The notes beneath the pieces are model-generated. The model worked only from the letters and a program-made list of their open reading frames with translations. It had not been told where the DNA came from and did no database searches. Made by a program: the position numbers and the translations under genes. Positions 37,195 to 49,294 of a stretch of 64,000 nt of DNA are shown piece after piece. Each line of letters starts with the position of its first letter. Within the stretch, counting starts at the first letter, position 1. The stretch spans positions 1,069,391 through 1,133,390 of the forward strand of contig JANPWX010000097.1 of the NCBI GenBank assembly GCA_024734555.1. The letters are read 5' to 3'. Source of the DNA: Trochalopteron elliotii (lineage: Eukaryota; Chordata; Aves; Passeriformes; Leiothrichidae).

Positions 37195-37365
37195 TGGGAT
37201 TTTTTTGGGGGGAGAGGTGGTTTGTTTTTTGGGTGTTGGTTGTTTAGAGTTTTTTTGTTTGTTTTGAGGGGTTTTTTGTTTGTATTGGAGGGGTTTTATG
37301 CTGTTGTATGGTTTGAGGTTTTTTTGTTTTTTGTGGTTTTTTGGTTGGTTCGTTTTGAGGTTTTT
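37195..37365. repeat. G/T-rich strand-asymmetric low-complexity tract
   Basis: 171 nt in which the plus strand is almost entirely T and G. There are only two C residues (37301 and 37351) and few A. Sub-motifs recur (GAGGGGTTTT at about 37266 and 37287; TTTGAGGTTTTT at about 37313 and 37354), suggesting a degenerate tandem expansion. The open frames on both strands here are compositional artefacts rich in F/G/V or in K/P/Q/T. Confidence 0.9.
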
Positions 37366-37960
37366 CGAACAGTGTAGGAATATTACTGAGAGAAAAAAAA
37401 AATACGTATTTTTGCATTTTGCCCTGCCCTGAGCACAGATAACTCCTCAGGTTTTTCAGGAAAGCATCAAGGGAAAAGAAGTGGCAACTCTTGAGCTTCT
37501 CTGAGGTAAGGATTTTCTTGGAGAGGCAAATCTCAGGCACGCGCTTCTCATTGTACAGTCCCCTGCATGCCCCAGTGGTGTACACCTGTGATAAAAAGGA
37601 ATTGCTGGTTAGATCTGCATTCAGCTGGGCTCTCCTTCTCACCTGTGTGCTAATAGCAGACTCCTGAAGGGGGCCTACCCCTGCTGGAAGGAAAGTGCAG
37701 CATCCAGCTTCAGCTGGAGGTCAGCCAGAATCTGCTGATGCTTGAAATACTGCTCAGACAGGCACACACAAAATACAGAATTTGGGAGCAGAGGTTGAGG
37801 TAGATTTTCTCTGTAGTGCTCCCTGTTCTCACAAGACAGGGATGGCAAACTGACAAACACCACTTCCATGGTCTTTTTGTCCCAGCTTGTCCAACATGGT
37901 CATGCCATCATGAGGTGGAGGATCAGCTCTTTCCTATCAAGTGTCTCCATCTCTTTGAAA
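37366..37960. other. segment with weak minus-strand coding character
   Basis: Two minus-strand open blocks, one at 37675-37869 and one starting at 37642 with its plausible part down to about 37420, have ordinary protein-like composition but lie in different frames. They are separated by a stop and about 40 nt. I recognise no family. It may be a decayed pseudogene or chance (see findings). Confidence 0.3.
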
Positions 37961-40900
37961 TAATGCTGCTGAGTCTGGTGGATTAGAAATAAGATGGACC
38001 CTTAAGCATGGAGTATTCACACTGCAATGAACTGTGTCCATTTCACTTATGGACACAGCTTGAAGCAGGTGGATTTTTCAAGAAGTGGGGTGAGGAGAGT
38101 ACTGGTGAGGCTTTATTGATTTGTGCTTTTTTCCCACTTGTGTATTTTTTATTACTCCTTCACTCCCCATCCCAAATCTACAAGACAAGTGCCAGTTCAT
38201 GGGATAGGCCTGCAAACAATATCCCAGTTTGCTCAATATTTACCAGGAACAGAATCTTGCTCTAGGCATTTCTGGTTGTCATCTGAGGCAGAGAGCAAAA
38301 TAAATGCAGCCATCTTTCAGAGTCTGCTTGAGGAGCCAGTCATTTTATGTTGTAATGACATGTGCATTTAATAAAGATACAGAGTATTCTAAGGGGAGTA
38401 AAACTGCACTCGAATCTTAGAGGCATAGAGACATTAAGAATGAAGATTTCATTTAATTGTGGCTTGCTGCTGTGCACAATTTACCAAAATGGCAGTAAAC
38501 TGCTATTGAACTGTAACATCTAAAGATGTCTAAGTGCTTGGATAATTTGTGGTTTTTTCCTCCTTTAGAAGATAGTAATAAAATAGCTAAAAAATAGGAA
38601 GAAAATATTGCATTGAGGCCTGCAAAGCAAAGACAGAAGTAGTCCGTTACTCAAGGGCTCTAATACAAACAACATCCCCAGGAGAGGCAGACCTTGACCC
38701 CTTTACCATTACAAATAAATAAAATGATGGGCTTGCATCCCAGAGAGATACAGTCCAGCAGTACTGGTGCTTTTGTAAGTTTGTGAGCCCTTTAAGAAAG
38801 TTCCCACAGGTAAGTTGTGGGCTTAGCTTTCCCGTATTGGATTTTACGGGCCTCTTAAAAGTAGTGTGTGATCCCTTCCTCTCCTTAATCCTCATTCCAC
38901 AGCCAGAGGTAAAACCCAATGGCTCCAGTTGCACAGGACTTTTGTCCACAGTTGAATCCCTTTATTGTCATTAAATGCAACTCTGAGGGTCTTGGCTCTG
39001 CTTGGGAGCTCTTTTTGATCCCTGCCCATTAGTGGAGTCCCTTGGGAATCAGACCAACACCCGCTGACTTGCCCATGATGATTATCTGGCTGAAACACCT
39101 GAGCCCTGTGCGACTGACAGAAGCATTTGCATGTCTTCAGTGTCTCCTGTGGGACATTTGGCTGAAAATGACTATGACAAGATGTAAGTTGATGGAGCTG
39201 ACAGGGCTCTGTTTGAGTATAAAATGCAGAAGAGGCATTTCACACCCTGGCTTAGCAAAGAGAGCTCATGATGAGAAGACATGGCATCCGAGGAACTGGA
39301 CAGCACTGGCCTCCTCAGTAACAGAATTTGTACCAGTGGTAGCTCCAGGATAAGAGTTAGAGAAGATCCAAGCAGGCATTCAGGAGAGGAGTTTGGGAGG
39401 AGCACAGACAGCAGAAAAGAAGTAGGAGAAACTAAAAGGAAGATTCTGTGAAAGAAGGAGTGCTGAGTTTTATTCCGACTTTTCTTATCTACAAGTGATT
39501 TTATTTGTTTGGTATGAAGTTTTGCGGGTTTTTTTGTTTTGCTTTGTTTTGTTTTTTGTGGTTGTGGTGCAATCTGTGGTAATATTTGTGTCCACTGGTC
39601 ATGGCAAGCATTAGTCCTAGCTGCAGAGATTTTATTAGGCTAAGCAATGGGCTCCTGTTCCTTGGATGGGTAAATGAAGGACACCCAGCAGCCAGCTCTC
39701 TGCAGAGATGAAGCATGGGGAGTAGAGATTTTTCAGATTGCAGTGTTACAGCATCAGTGTTGAGCTACGTGCTTACAGAGACAAAGAAAATTGGCATTTG
39801 GGTAATGTTTATCAAAGGTATTGTGTTGAAGCATAATCTCAGGATTGTGGATTATTCTTATTAATAGAAAGTGGAATCTTCCTCTAGGAGATAACAAATA
39901 AGTAAAGTTCATAGCCATTATTACCTCCAGATACATTCAGTGTGAGTATTTCACCCTGAAACTTATCTTGCATTCATGTAAATTACATTGACTAAACAAT
40001 ACTAATGCTCTCCCCAAGATAACAAATGTAAATGTAAACTATTCTAATCTCATGGTGCTAATGTTTCTAGGGAAGGTTTATTACACTATGAAATTTAGAT
40101 GAATCACGGAAATGGAATGTTGGAAGAAATTACCAGGTAGTGATGTCTTCAGCTGTGTGCCCAGGCAGGTGGATGGCAAACTGCAGAAATTAAGAACTCA
40201 CTCTGCCATGAGAAACCCCCTTTCAGCCATGATCCAGAGACAGAACTGTCCACTTTTCTCTGGATTTGCCAGTGGCATCAAGGAAACACAATAAATTCTT
40301 TCTTTTATTTCTCCTTACCTTCGGAATTTTATTTTGTGTATTTTTTTGCTATTTGTATTGAGTTGCTCATCTCTGACACGTCTGCTAGCAAGGAATAAAT
40401 AAATAAAGCCAAATGAGCTGAATGAGTTGTCTGAAGAATAGTGTGAAATTTACTTGAAAAATCATTCAGCAGTTGCTTGAGACAACAAAGAAAGCTGAGG
40501 AAAGTCTGTTGCATATTTATAGAGGTGTCCTCAGCACCTTTCAGATTGGTCTGCAGTGGCTCTCCCGTTTTGCCCACATGAAAGTGCGAGAGTTTGTAAT
40601 TTTTGCCAAGCAGCTGTGCAGCCATCCATTAGCCAGGAAGGCTGTTCCAGAGCTCAGGGGAAAGATTTAAAAAATATTTTTATTAGCTTAACATGCTACT
40701 TTCTAAAATGAGTTTTTCACTTAGTTTACCCCAGGGTCTGACAGTTCAGAACTCACACCCCCTGGCCACATTGTGAAGTAAAACAATGCCCTGCCAGACA
40801 GCTGAAGCCATTTCTTTGTGTGCAGCTCACTATGTTTCTAGAGGAGGTGAAAGGTGCTAGGCTGGCATCCTCAGACAATACAGCCCTTCACCAGTTTATG

Positions 40901-41487
40901 TTGGTTTGCTACAAGGTTTCATACTAGATTCACCAATGAACCACACTGCTGGCCAAAGGGGCTACCCCAGAGGTGCCTGAGTAACTCTGTCATCTGCAGC
41001 TTACTCAGTCCTTTGCCACCTGGAAACTCACGGAGTTGTTAATGTAGTTTCTGGTCGTACTTTTTATATTGTAGTTGGCATCTGCCCAGGACTGCACTAA
41101 CCCCAGGGGGTGTTTCACACAGACCCCAAGCAGCTGTCACATGGTGACAGTGTAGAGTCACTGCTGAGCTTGACCAGATTTGAGACAATAACCTTGAGAG
41201 CTAAGGCTCAGTATGGATTTCCAGCCCTGGTGCACAGGAGACAAAAATATGGAGAGTGATAGAAGAAAACTTCTACTTTTAGATAAGAATGAAAGGCAAG
41301 TGCTACGAAGAATGAAAACATTGATTCCAGTTTTAAGTGCTCACTTAGTTAGCAAAAACGATTGTCCCCCTCTCTTATTTGATGTTCAAAAAGTCATGAT
41401 TTTCTGAGCTTGGCCTTGTATGAGAAGATACAATATTTAAACTTTCATATCAGCAAAATGGCAAAGAACAAGGACTGAAGCTTGGCT
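37961..41487. other. non-coding unique sequence, no gene seen
   Basis: No repeat family or exon recognised, apart from a T/G-rich simple stretch (TTTTG-type) at 39526-39569. Open frames reach 103 codons and overlap on both strands without family resemblance. Confidence 0.55.
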
Positions 41488-41535
41488 TGTTGAAGTCAAT
41501 GGAGCTTTGCCATCGATATTCAATTGAGGCAATTT
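41488..41535. repeat. ancient palindromic dispersed repeat remnant
   Basis: 'gttgaagtcaatggagcttt' then 'gccatcgatattcaattgag' gives the two half-palindromes gaagtcaatggagctttgcc / attgatttcaattgagg of an old amniote element. This is the best-preserved copy in the window. Related traces are at 13971, 14660, 31343 and 59136. Confidence 0.5.
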
Positions 41536-42389
41536 TCTTCCTCAGGCACAGTGTGAATCAAGAATAAGGCATTAATCCTCTGATTTAATTTTTTTTTAGT
41601 CATCTGCAGTTCAGAAAATATATTTATCAATCTGGGACTTTAACCAAAAGGAAGAGGTTTACAAGCAACTAAAGCATGTTCTTTCAAGATTTACAAAACG
41701 AATAAACTAGCAAACCCAGTATTTATCCATGAATAACTTTAACTAGAAAAAAGGATGAAACAGAAAAACAGAACTGACATTATTTAAAGGATTTGTCCAC
41801 AAATTTTTTTAAACACTAGGAAGAACTTGCTTTAACAGCAATAATATTTTATTTATATGGGTTTCTTTCTGAAAAAGCTGACTCCTACAACAGACATATA
41901 CAAAAGAAATAAAAAGAACTTTTTATTTCTTTACATTTAATCTTTATATTACTTTTTGCTTTGAATCATCAGTCTATCCTTCAAATTTTTTGATGTCATT
42001 AATAATGGTTCTCGTATATTATGTTCATTCTAAAGTGCATATTTTCTTCACATATATCCTATTGCATGGCTATTTTTCAGTCTTAGGCTCTTCGCAGATA
42101 CCATTTACTTTGAAGAAGCTTCTAATCCTTTCTTCTTTCACTTCCTCTTTCTTACTGTTTTGACTTCAGAGAGGGAAAGAGGTTTCTTCTTTCACATTTT
42201 CCTTGACTAACCCATGAAAATGATGTACAATAGAAGCTTTAAAAAGAAATGTGTCTGTTAGTGCCTTTGAAAATTAGTCTCTTGTTCTTATGGCTGATGT
42301 TTTTGTTGCATAGCCATGATCTGCTATGTGTGTTTATTTTCAAGATTCAGCTCCCTTCCCTTATTCCACTGCAGTTGTCAAAGTCTGGA
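41536..42389. other. AT-rich non-coding sequence, nothing seen
   Basis: AT-rich with short homopolymer runs. No feature recognised. Confidence 0.55.
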
Positions 42390-43003
42390 GTAGAAGTACC
42401 AAAATTGAGGAGTGGGCCAATGAAAACCTCAGGAAGTTTAATAATCCAAGTGCAAGGTATTGCAGCTGGGTCAGGGTAATCCCAGACATAAGTATGGACT
42501 GGGAGAAAAACTCATTGAGAGCATCCCTGCAGAGAAGGGATTCGGTGTTCTGGTGGATGACAAGCTGAACGTGAACCAACAGTGTGCTCTCATAGACCAG
42601 ATGGCCAACAGCATCCCAGGCTGGATCAAAAGCAGCGTGGCCAGAAGGCTGAGGGAGGTGATTCTCCCCCACTGCTCTGCCCCTGTGATACCCCACCAGG
42701 AGTACTGCATCCAGCTCTGGAGTGCTTGGTGCAAGAAAAATGAGGATCTGTTAGAGTGGGTCCAGAGGAGTGTGACAAAGATGTTCTGAAGGCTGGAGTG
42801 TCTCTCCTATGAAGGCAGGCTGAGAGATCTGAGGTTGTTCAGCCTGGAGAAGACAAGGCAGCAGGGAGACCTCATTTTGGCCTTCCAGTGCTTAAAGGGA
42901 GCTTATGAAAGAAAGGGGAAGGGACATCTTATATGGGCAAACAGTCATAGGACAAGGGGGAAGAGTTTTAAACTAAAGAGGAGAGATTTAGAGAGGAAAG
43001 GAG
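42390..43003 (+). mobile_element. CR1 LINE fragment, ORF2 reverse-transcriptase C-terminal part, lacking its 3' end
   Basis: The most readable CR1 coding remnant here. A plus-strand open frame (42460-42789) carries in order [68 protein letters not shown] and LLEWVQRSVTKMF, the RT thumb/C-terminal order of CR1 ORF2. After a stop, a second frame from 42835 reads MFSLEKTRQQGDLILAFQCL and KGAYERKGKG. Upstream DNA (42400-42470) matches the 'gtgggccaatgaaaacctc' and 'aagtgcaaggt' blocks just after the YADD motif. The copy stops at 'gagatttagagaggaaag', so the last part of ORF2, the 3' UTR and the octamer tail are missing. Inactive. Confidence 0.95.
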
Positions 43004-43501
43004 ATCCACTAATACCTGTAAATTTCTAAATACAAACAAATAGGCTAAGTAGAATAGACAAATTCACATCTGACTGCAGTATGTACGAATTCAAGTCTTG
43101 GTGCAATTATCAAAACAGTCTTTGGTTCACCACAAAGACTGTCTTACTTACAGGAACTGTATGAATACATGTTGTATATCTGGATTTGTGCTTTTGAGTC
43201 ATCTTCAAATAGCTATCAGTTGATGTTTCCGAAAGGATGTTACCATGTCATATTTACTTACAGTCAATTTAGTTTTAGTAGAACCCTTACATTTCAATGA
43301 AACTGCTTTTATTGCATTTGATAGCCATCTGCCTTGAGAAGCATCTTGTCTATTGGTCTTAAGAAATTCTTTGATATCAGTAGGATTCAAGACCAACAGA
43401 GGGCCAACACCTGAAATTCACAGCCATTGATACTGAACAATTTTGATATTTATTGATACCTTTCAAATACCTTTCAAACATGATAGACTACACCATAGGT
43501 T
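43004..43501. other. unique spacer between two inverted CR1 copies
   Basis: About 500 bp of AT-rich sequence with no recognisable CR1 or other repeat content. Confidence 0.55.
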
Positions 43502-44292
43502 ATAGAATCATGGAACACAGAATCATAGAATGTTTAGGGTTGGAAGGGAGCTTAAAGATCAATTAGTCCCATCCCCTCTGCCTGTGGGCAGGGACGCCTC
43601 CCACTTGACCAGGTTGCCCAAGGCCCCATCCAAACAGACTTTAAACACTACCAGGATTGGGGCATCCACAACCTCCCTGGGCAACCTGTTCCAGTGTCTA
43701 ACCACCCTCACAGTAAAGAATTTTTCCTAAATTTCTCCTCTTTCAGTTTGTACCCATTTCTCCTTTTTGTATCACCCACAAAGAGTCCATCTCTGGCTTC
43801 CCTGTAAGCCCCCTTCAGATACTGGAAGGCTGCTATTATGTCTCCACACAACCTTCTCTTCTCTAGGCTAATCAGCTCCAATTTTGTCAGCCTGTCTTTG
43901 TAAGGGAAGTGCTTCACTCCTCTTACCAATTTTGTGGCCCTCCTCTGGACTTATTCAGCAGTTTCATGTCCTTCTTATGTTGGTGGCACCAGAACTGTGT
44001 GCAGTACTCCAGGTGGGGTCTTACAAGAGCAGAGTAGAGGGGAAGAATCACCTCATTTGACCTTCTGGCCACATTGCTTTGAATGCAGCTCAGGATGTGT
44101 TTGACTTTCTGGGCTGTGAGCACACTGCTGGCTCATATTGACTTTTTCATCAACCATCACCAGGCCTTTCTTCTCAGATCTGCTCTCAATCACTTCTCTG
44201 CACACCTGTAGATGTGTCTGTGATTGCCATGACCCAGGTGTAGACCTTGCACTTCCTTTTCTTGAACTTCATGATGTTTGCAATGGCCCAAA
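43502..44292 (-). mobile_element. CR1 LINE, 5'-truncated copy with intact 3' tail
   Basis: Minus-strand CR1 of about 790 bp. Its 3' terminus lies at the left edge, with octamer remnants 'tagaatcatgg' and 'cagaatcatagaatg', then 'ttggaagggagcttaaagat', 'cctccctgggcaacctgttc' and 'cagtaaagaatttttcct'. Minus-strand frames 43708-43929 and 43923-44123 encode LTKLELISLEKRRLCGDIIA, AFQYLKGAY, and [20 protein letters not shown] followed by [18 protein letters not shown], the same RT C-terminal region as the plus-strand copy 500 bp away. The frames join by a shift near 43925, and the 5' side fades at about 44292. Inactive. Confidence 0.95.
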
Positions 44293-47200
44293 ACTGATGG
44301 GCTTAATAAGAAATTATGGGAAATAATGGAAGCTACCCTTAGACTAAGAAAATTACAGAATATATTCCAGTTAACAATAATTTTTTCATGAAAAATTATT
44401 TTCTAAGTGCACATGAATTTCTTGATGTATCAGTATAATTGTTAAAGATCATATAACATGTAAGAGTAATTTTAATGTAATTAACCACTGATCACTCCAT
44501 TTCTTTTCATCCATTTTGTATGTGTATAGGTAGACAGAACAATTAAAAATTATAAAGAGTTCATATTGATTTGCACAGCTCTGATTCAAAGCAGAGCAAA
44601 ATCCCAGATGGGAAGCAAAATTAAAACTGCACTGTGGCAAAATAAAAAGAAATGTATTAACTTCCTTTTTTTTTGCCCTACTTTTTCTGAAAGGCTGTAA
44701 ATTAGCTGCTACTTACAGCTCTAATACAGAGCAAAGCATTTGTTATCCACTTAGCAGTGCTACTCATCTCTGCTAGGGAAAATATCAATGTTAGTGCACT
44801 TCCACTAAAAAGCACTCAAGAATTTAAAAAAAAAAGCCAACAACTAAACCAGAAACGATTTAGCTTTGATCTAAAATCCAGCACTTGTATATAAAAGAAA
44901 TGTAACTTGAAGGTTACTAATGCATTTCTATGTCACTTCTATTTGTATAGAAATAAAAATAAAGTCACTTCATAGCAAATGCACTTATTACTTTCTCCTG
45001 TAGCTGTGTCCTTTTCAGGAGAACCTAAATTTCTTGCTATTGTTAAGGTTTGCATTTGCTGGGCTTTATTGACAATGTTTCAGTGAAATAATAATGAAAT
45101 AGTACAACCTAGCACTCACTAGTTGTTTTGTAGGCAGCGATATTGTTCTTTTATACATCATTAGAACTTGTTACTGAGATGCTGAGAAAAACCTTGAAAG
45201 TCATACATACCTAGATATACAAGACAATGAGAGAATTGGGTCCTGAAAAGATGGGATTTTCCACAACTGCAGGACTTTGTAGGGCTCAGCTCTTTCAGGC
45301 TTCAGTCAGCTCCCAGGCCACACCTTGGTATGCACATGTTGCATATTATTCATATTATTCACTAAAATAATTGTTTTGGAAGTATTTTCTTTCTCTATAT
45401 GTATTTTTTTTAAGAACTGAAAAACTGCATATGATTGAAGAGAAAAGGCTGAAATCATCTGTTAGGATTCTCAGAGTCCTAACTCTTGACCTGGGTTTTT
45501 ACTAGGATATATTTTGCCATTTTTGTTTGTTTCACTGTATGTATTTATCCTCTTAATTAAATTGTGTGCTTGATAAAACTTCTCAGCTTGAAAGTTTCGG
45601 CTCCTAATAAGTTACAGGAAATGTAACTTCCTTCTCATGTTCCCCTCTGCTTGCATGGTGGCTGGGAGAGCCTGCGTGTAGTGACTGGGATTCATGGACT
45701 GTGAAGGCACGCCTTGCTCCTGGGTCTCAGCTGTGGCACCTCAGCAGGGACGTGCCAGCAGGCTGCTGTGCCAGGCACTGCATTCACACAGGCTGTACAG
45801 AGATTTTCAGGGTACTTCCATGGATGTGATGAGACATCAGAGATCAGCCCTAAGACACCATGAACTCAGAAATTCAGATCAAGATGAGATCTGTAGTCAT
45901 CTGTCATCCTCTCACAAAACCTTTTCCTCAGGATCCCTTTTATGTTGAGGTACCATGGAGGGAATGGGCATGCCAGTAGCTACCTATGTTTCCCAGGAAA
46001 GAACTTATTGTCTGTGGTTATAACAAGATCATCAGGGGTGGTCTCTACAAGCTCAGCTAACAGATCTGCCTCCATGTTTAAACAAAGTGAGGTTTGTTTT
46101 TTTCTCCTCATTCACCATTGCCCAGTGTGAATCATCCTTCTTCACAGTTGGTACAAACAGTATCAAACACATGTGTATCACTTTGAATCCTGAGTGGCCT
46201 GCTCCACCCTGCTCCTCTGGGGATGTTACCTGTTATCTATTCCTCTGAACCATCTAATATCACTCATTTTGTCACTTGCTAATTTTGACTCACAGAGTGC
46301 TCCAAGAGCATGGGTAAGTCAGGTTGTATGCATATTCTTTATTTTATTTGAACCCCAAAAACATGATCCATTTTCTCTCTCTGGATACATTACATGGCAA
46401 AGCATAAACAAATCATAAGTAATGAATTGAGTATGGTATTAGAATGCCTCTGTGAGGTTTTCCCACCGTGTCAAGGATGCCTCTCCATTTTCCTGATGCA
46501 TTTACAGTTCTATTTGTTAAGAGCTTTGTGCCAAAGTCTGTACAGCAGAGAGGTATACAGACTCCAGCACTTGGACATGACTAAAGGAGAAACTGTTGGC
46601 TTCAATGACCTGTTACTGAATGTGCATATCTAGCAAGTCCCTTCTGTTTTACAGGTCATAAATAATGCACATCCCTCAGGTGCACATTCTCAGCCTGGTG
46701 TGCTGTTTCAGAGTGAGGTATGCATATATGTAATACAGAGCCTCTTATGAAAATACAGTCTCTAGCTGACAGAAATGAGTGATGGTATTGTGGTCAAGAT
46801 CAGAAATCCAATCTAATTCCTGTTTAAACAGGTATGCAGACACCCCTCAGTTTGGATCTGGTTTTTTTTTCCAATGTTTCAAATGCATCCAAATGAATTA
46901 ATCACAAGTCTTAACAATGCACATGGGCATGAACTTTCTAACAGACAAGTTGCCTTCTGCAGCTGTAGCAGGTCACACACATCCCACTTCTGTCCATTGG
47001 CATGAGCATGTGATGGCTCCGAGCTCAGGAGGCCACAGCCCTCTAGGAAGAGGAACAATTCCTCTAGGATCTCCCAGCAAGCAAGCCCATAGGTAGTGAC
47101 TGATTCTCTTACCTTCAGCGTATTTACAAGGGAGTGAAAATAAATACCTACTCACCAGAAGTAACACTGAAGAATCCACATGGTTATACAACCTTTGTAT

Positions 47201-49294
47201 GTTGTTCCAACAAGAGTTGTGGAGTCTTACTGTGGCAGATATCACTGTGAATTATGGTTGCTTAACTGGCTCACCAGAGAATCAGCCACTGTCCTCTTTG
47301 GTGCTTGGGAACCAGCTGTACAAACACCTCAGGATTCCAGTCCCTGCATCAAATACCTCATTCGGTGGGCACAAGTCATGTTATGCCTACAAGCTGAAAG
47401 CTACAGCAGCAGTTTCCAGCTTTTAGTGCTCCAAAATTTTTATTGCTAGTTAAATAAAAGCAAACTGAAGTTTTCATCTCAATGAAGCCTATAATTTTGT
47501 GGGACCCAGTGGCTACATTTTTCACGTGGCTGTAGGAAGGGAATGAAATCTCTGGACAGCACTTATTAACCATTCTCCTAGGCATTCACTCCATATTCTG
47601 ATAAAGATCAGCCTTGGGCTTTCTGGTTATTGATCTCAGCCAAAAGGCAGATCTCTCAGATCTAGCAAGTGCTTCTGCTAATATATTTTCCTTCCAACAT
47701 TAATACTCTTTCTAATTTCAACCTCAAGAAGCAGCAATAAATTGCAATCTGTGGCTTTAGCTTGTAAAAGCAGAGTGGACCATATGAATATGTGGACAGC
47801 TTGCCACAAACTGCTGCAAAATCCAATTATTTCTGGGGTTATTATACCTTCTTCCACTACAGCTATCCTAACTGGGGGGAGGGGAAGGAAAAATGAGGTT
47901 GAATGTCCACCCCAGTGTTAGAAAAACACTAAATCTCAAATAGCTGAGATGCAATTGTTAGATACTATTGCCTATGGTATCTAATGAAGTGTACTGGGTA
48001 GTTAGACCTTGTTATCTGAACTAATAGGCAGAAAATACTGATGTATCTGTCTGGAAGTCAATAACTACAAAAGTTACTTTTACATACAGTTTTGTGTCTT
48101 AATTGCCTTGATTGGGCCAAGTTCTGGCTTCTTCATTGGGTGGGACAATTGTAAACTTGTGATTCTTCTGGTGGGATATTTCCTCATAGACATCACAACC
48201 CTGAGTGTTGGCTTAGCCTCCCTACAGAGACCTGCCAGGAGAAATGGGTTTGTGCCCTGCAAAGGGAAGGTACAGCCTTGCATCCAGGGTGGGACAGAGA
48301 TGATGTTGGCTTGAGACCAGGATACCACACCAAGATACCATTGCTGGCTTTCTTCAGTCACAGTCCAGCCATGTGGTCTCTTCCTTGGGGTGCTGTCCGG
48401 ATACATGGAGTTTTACTCCGTCTCAAGTTTTAAGCAAATCAACTGAGAGTACACAAAGGCAGGATAGAAAGGAAAAAAAGCAGTGAGCTTGCTGTTCAGC
48501 AAGTCTAATAAAAAACAGAAAGAGAGCTTGTCCTTTTTTTGTAACTTACAATATTCTGAATTAATTCTTAAATATATGGAGGAAGGTGTTTCAGTCCATA
48601 CAGACAGATTTAAGGAGCAAATCACACATAGTTTATTATGTGCACTGCTATTGTAAAATCTCAGTTAATTACTGTGAATTATTTGCCTGTTGTGGCTCCT
48701 TGGAATTTATGGGACAAAGATCAAGTTTAAACAAATCTTTTTGATCTTTTAATGGATTTTGAAAATGCAAAGGTAAGAAAATCCCATCTGTATTTCGACA
48801 TTTGAACGTTATTAGAATTCAGGTTTTCTTAAGCTGTTGATATAGAAACGAAAAGGAAATTTCATTTGCATAAGCTACCAAGCAAGTATCAATCCCAGCA
48901 TTAAATGTTGTTACACTGCTCTGTGAATGATAATAACCCTTTGTTTCATTATAGAACTGACATCAGTTTTTCTAGATGATACTAACAGAAATGTTTCAGA
49001 AGCAGTTAGTGTTAAACAAATGGTCTGGCTCTTGGGTGACATTAGCTAATCAGATATAAACGAGGGCTTGAAAAATAGGATAAAAACAACTTAATTTGTA
49101 GACTGAATATAAGTCAAATGGCTTTTGCTTGCCCTTTATAGTCTGGAGGAGTTTTCTCAGAAACAAGCTAGCTAGATGAAGAAAGAAGACTGTGACATTT
49201 GTCTGGATCTGATGATTGTCACTTGAATTTGTATGCACCATATTAATTTTTTATTTTTATTATGTAGTTCAAATTTACAGTCTTGAAGCAACTT
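44293..49294. other. non-coding unique sequence, no gene seen
   Basis: About 5 kb with no recognised repeat or exon. The segment 45640-45950 is GC-richer, with an 84-codon plus-strand frame of no recognisable family. Frames at 46973-47449 overlap on both strands. Confidence 0.55.

Noticed and set aside
37174..37377. F/G/V-rich open frame that could be mistaken for a membrane peptide
   Set aside because: It is a translation of the G/T-only low-complexity tract. The strand has almost no C or A, so stops are rare by composition.
42460..43029. Open frames considered as a host gene
   Set aside because: Residue blocks match the CR1 ORF2 reverse-transcriptase C-terminal region in order. It is a LINE remnant with stops, not a gene.
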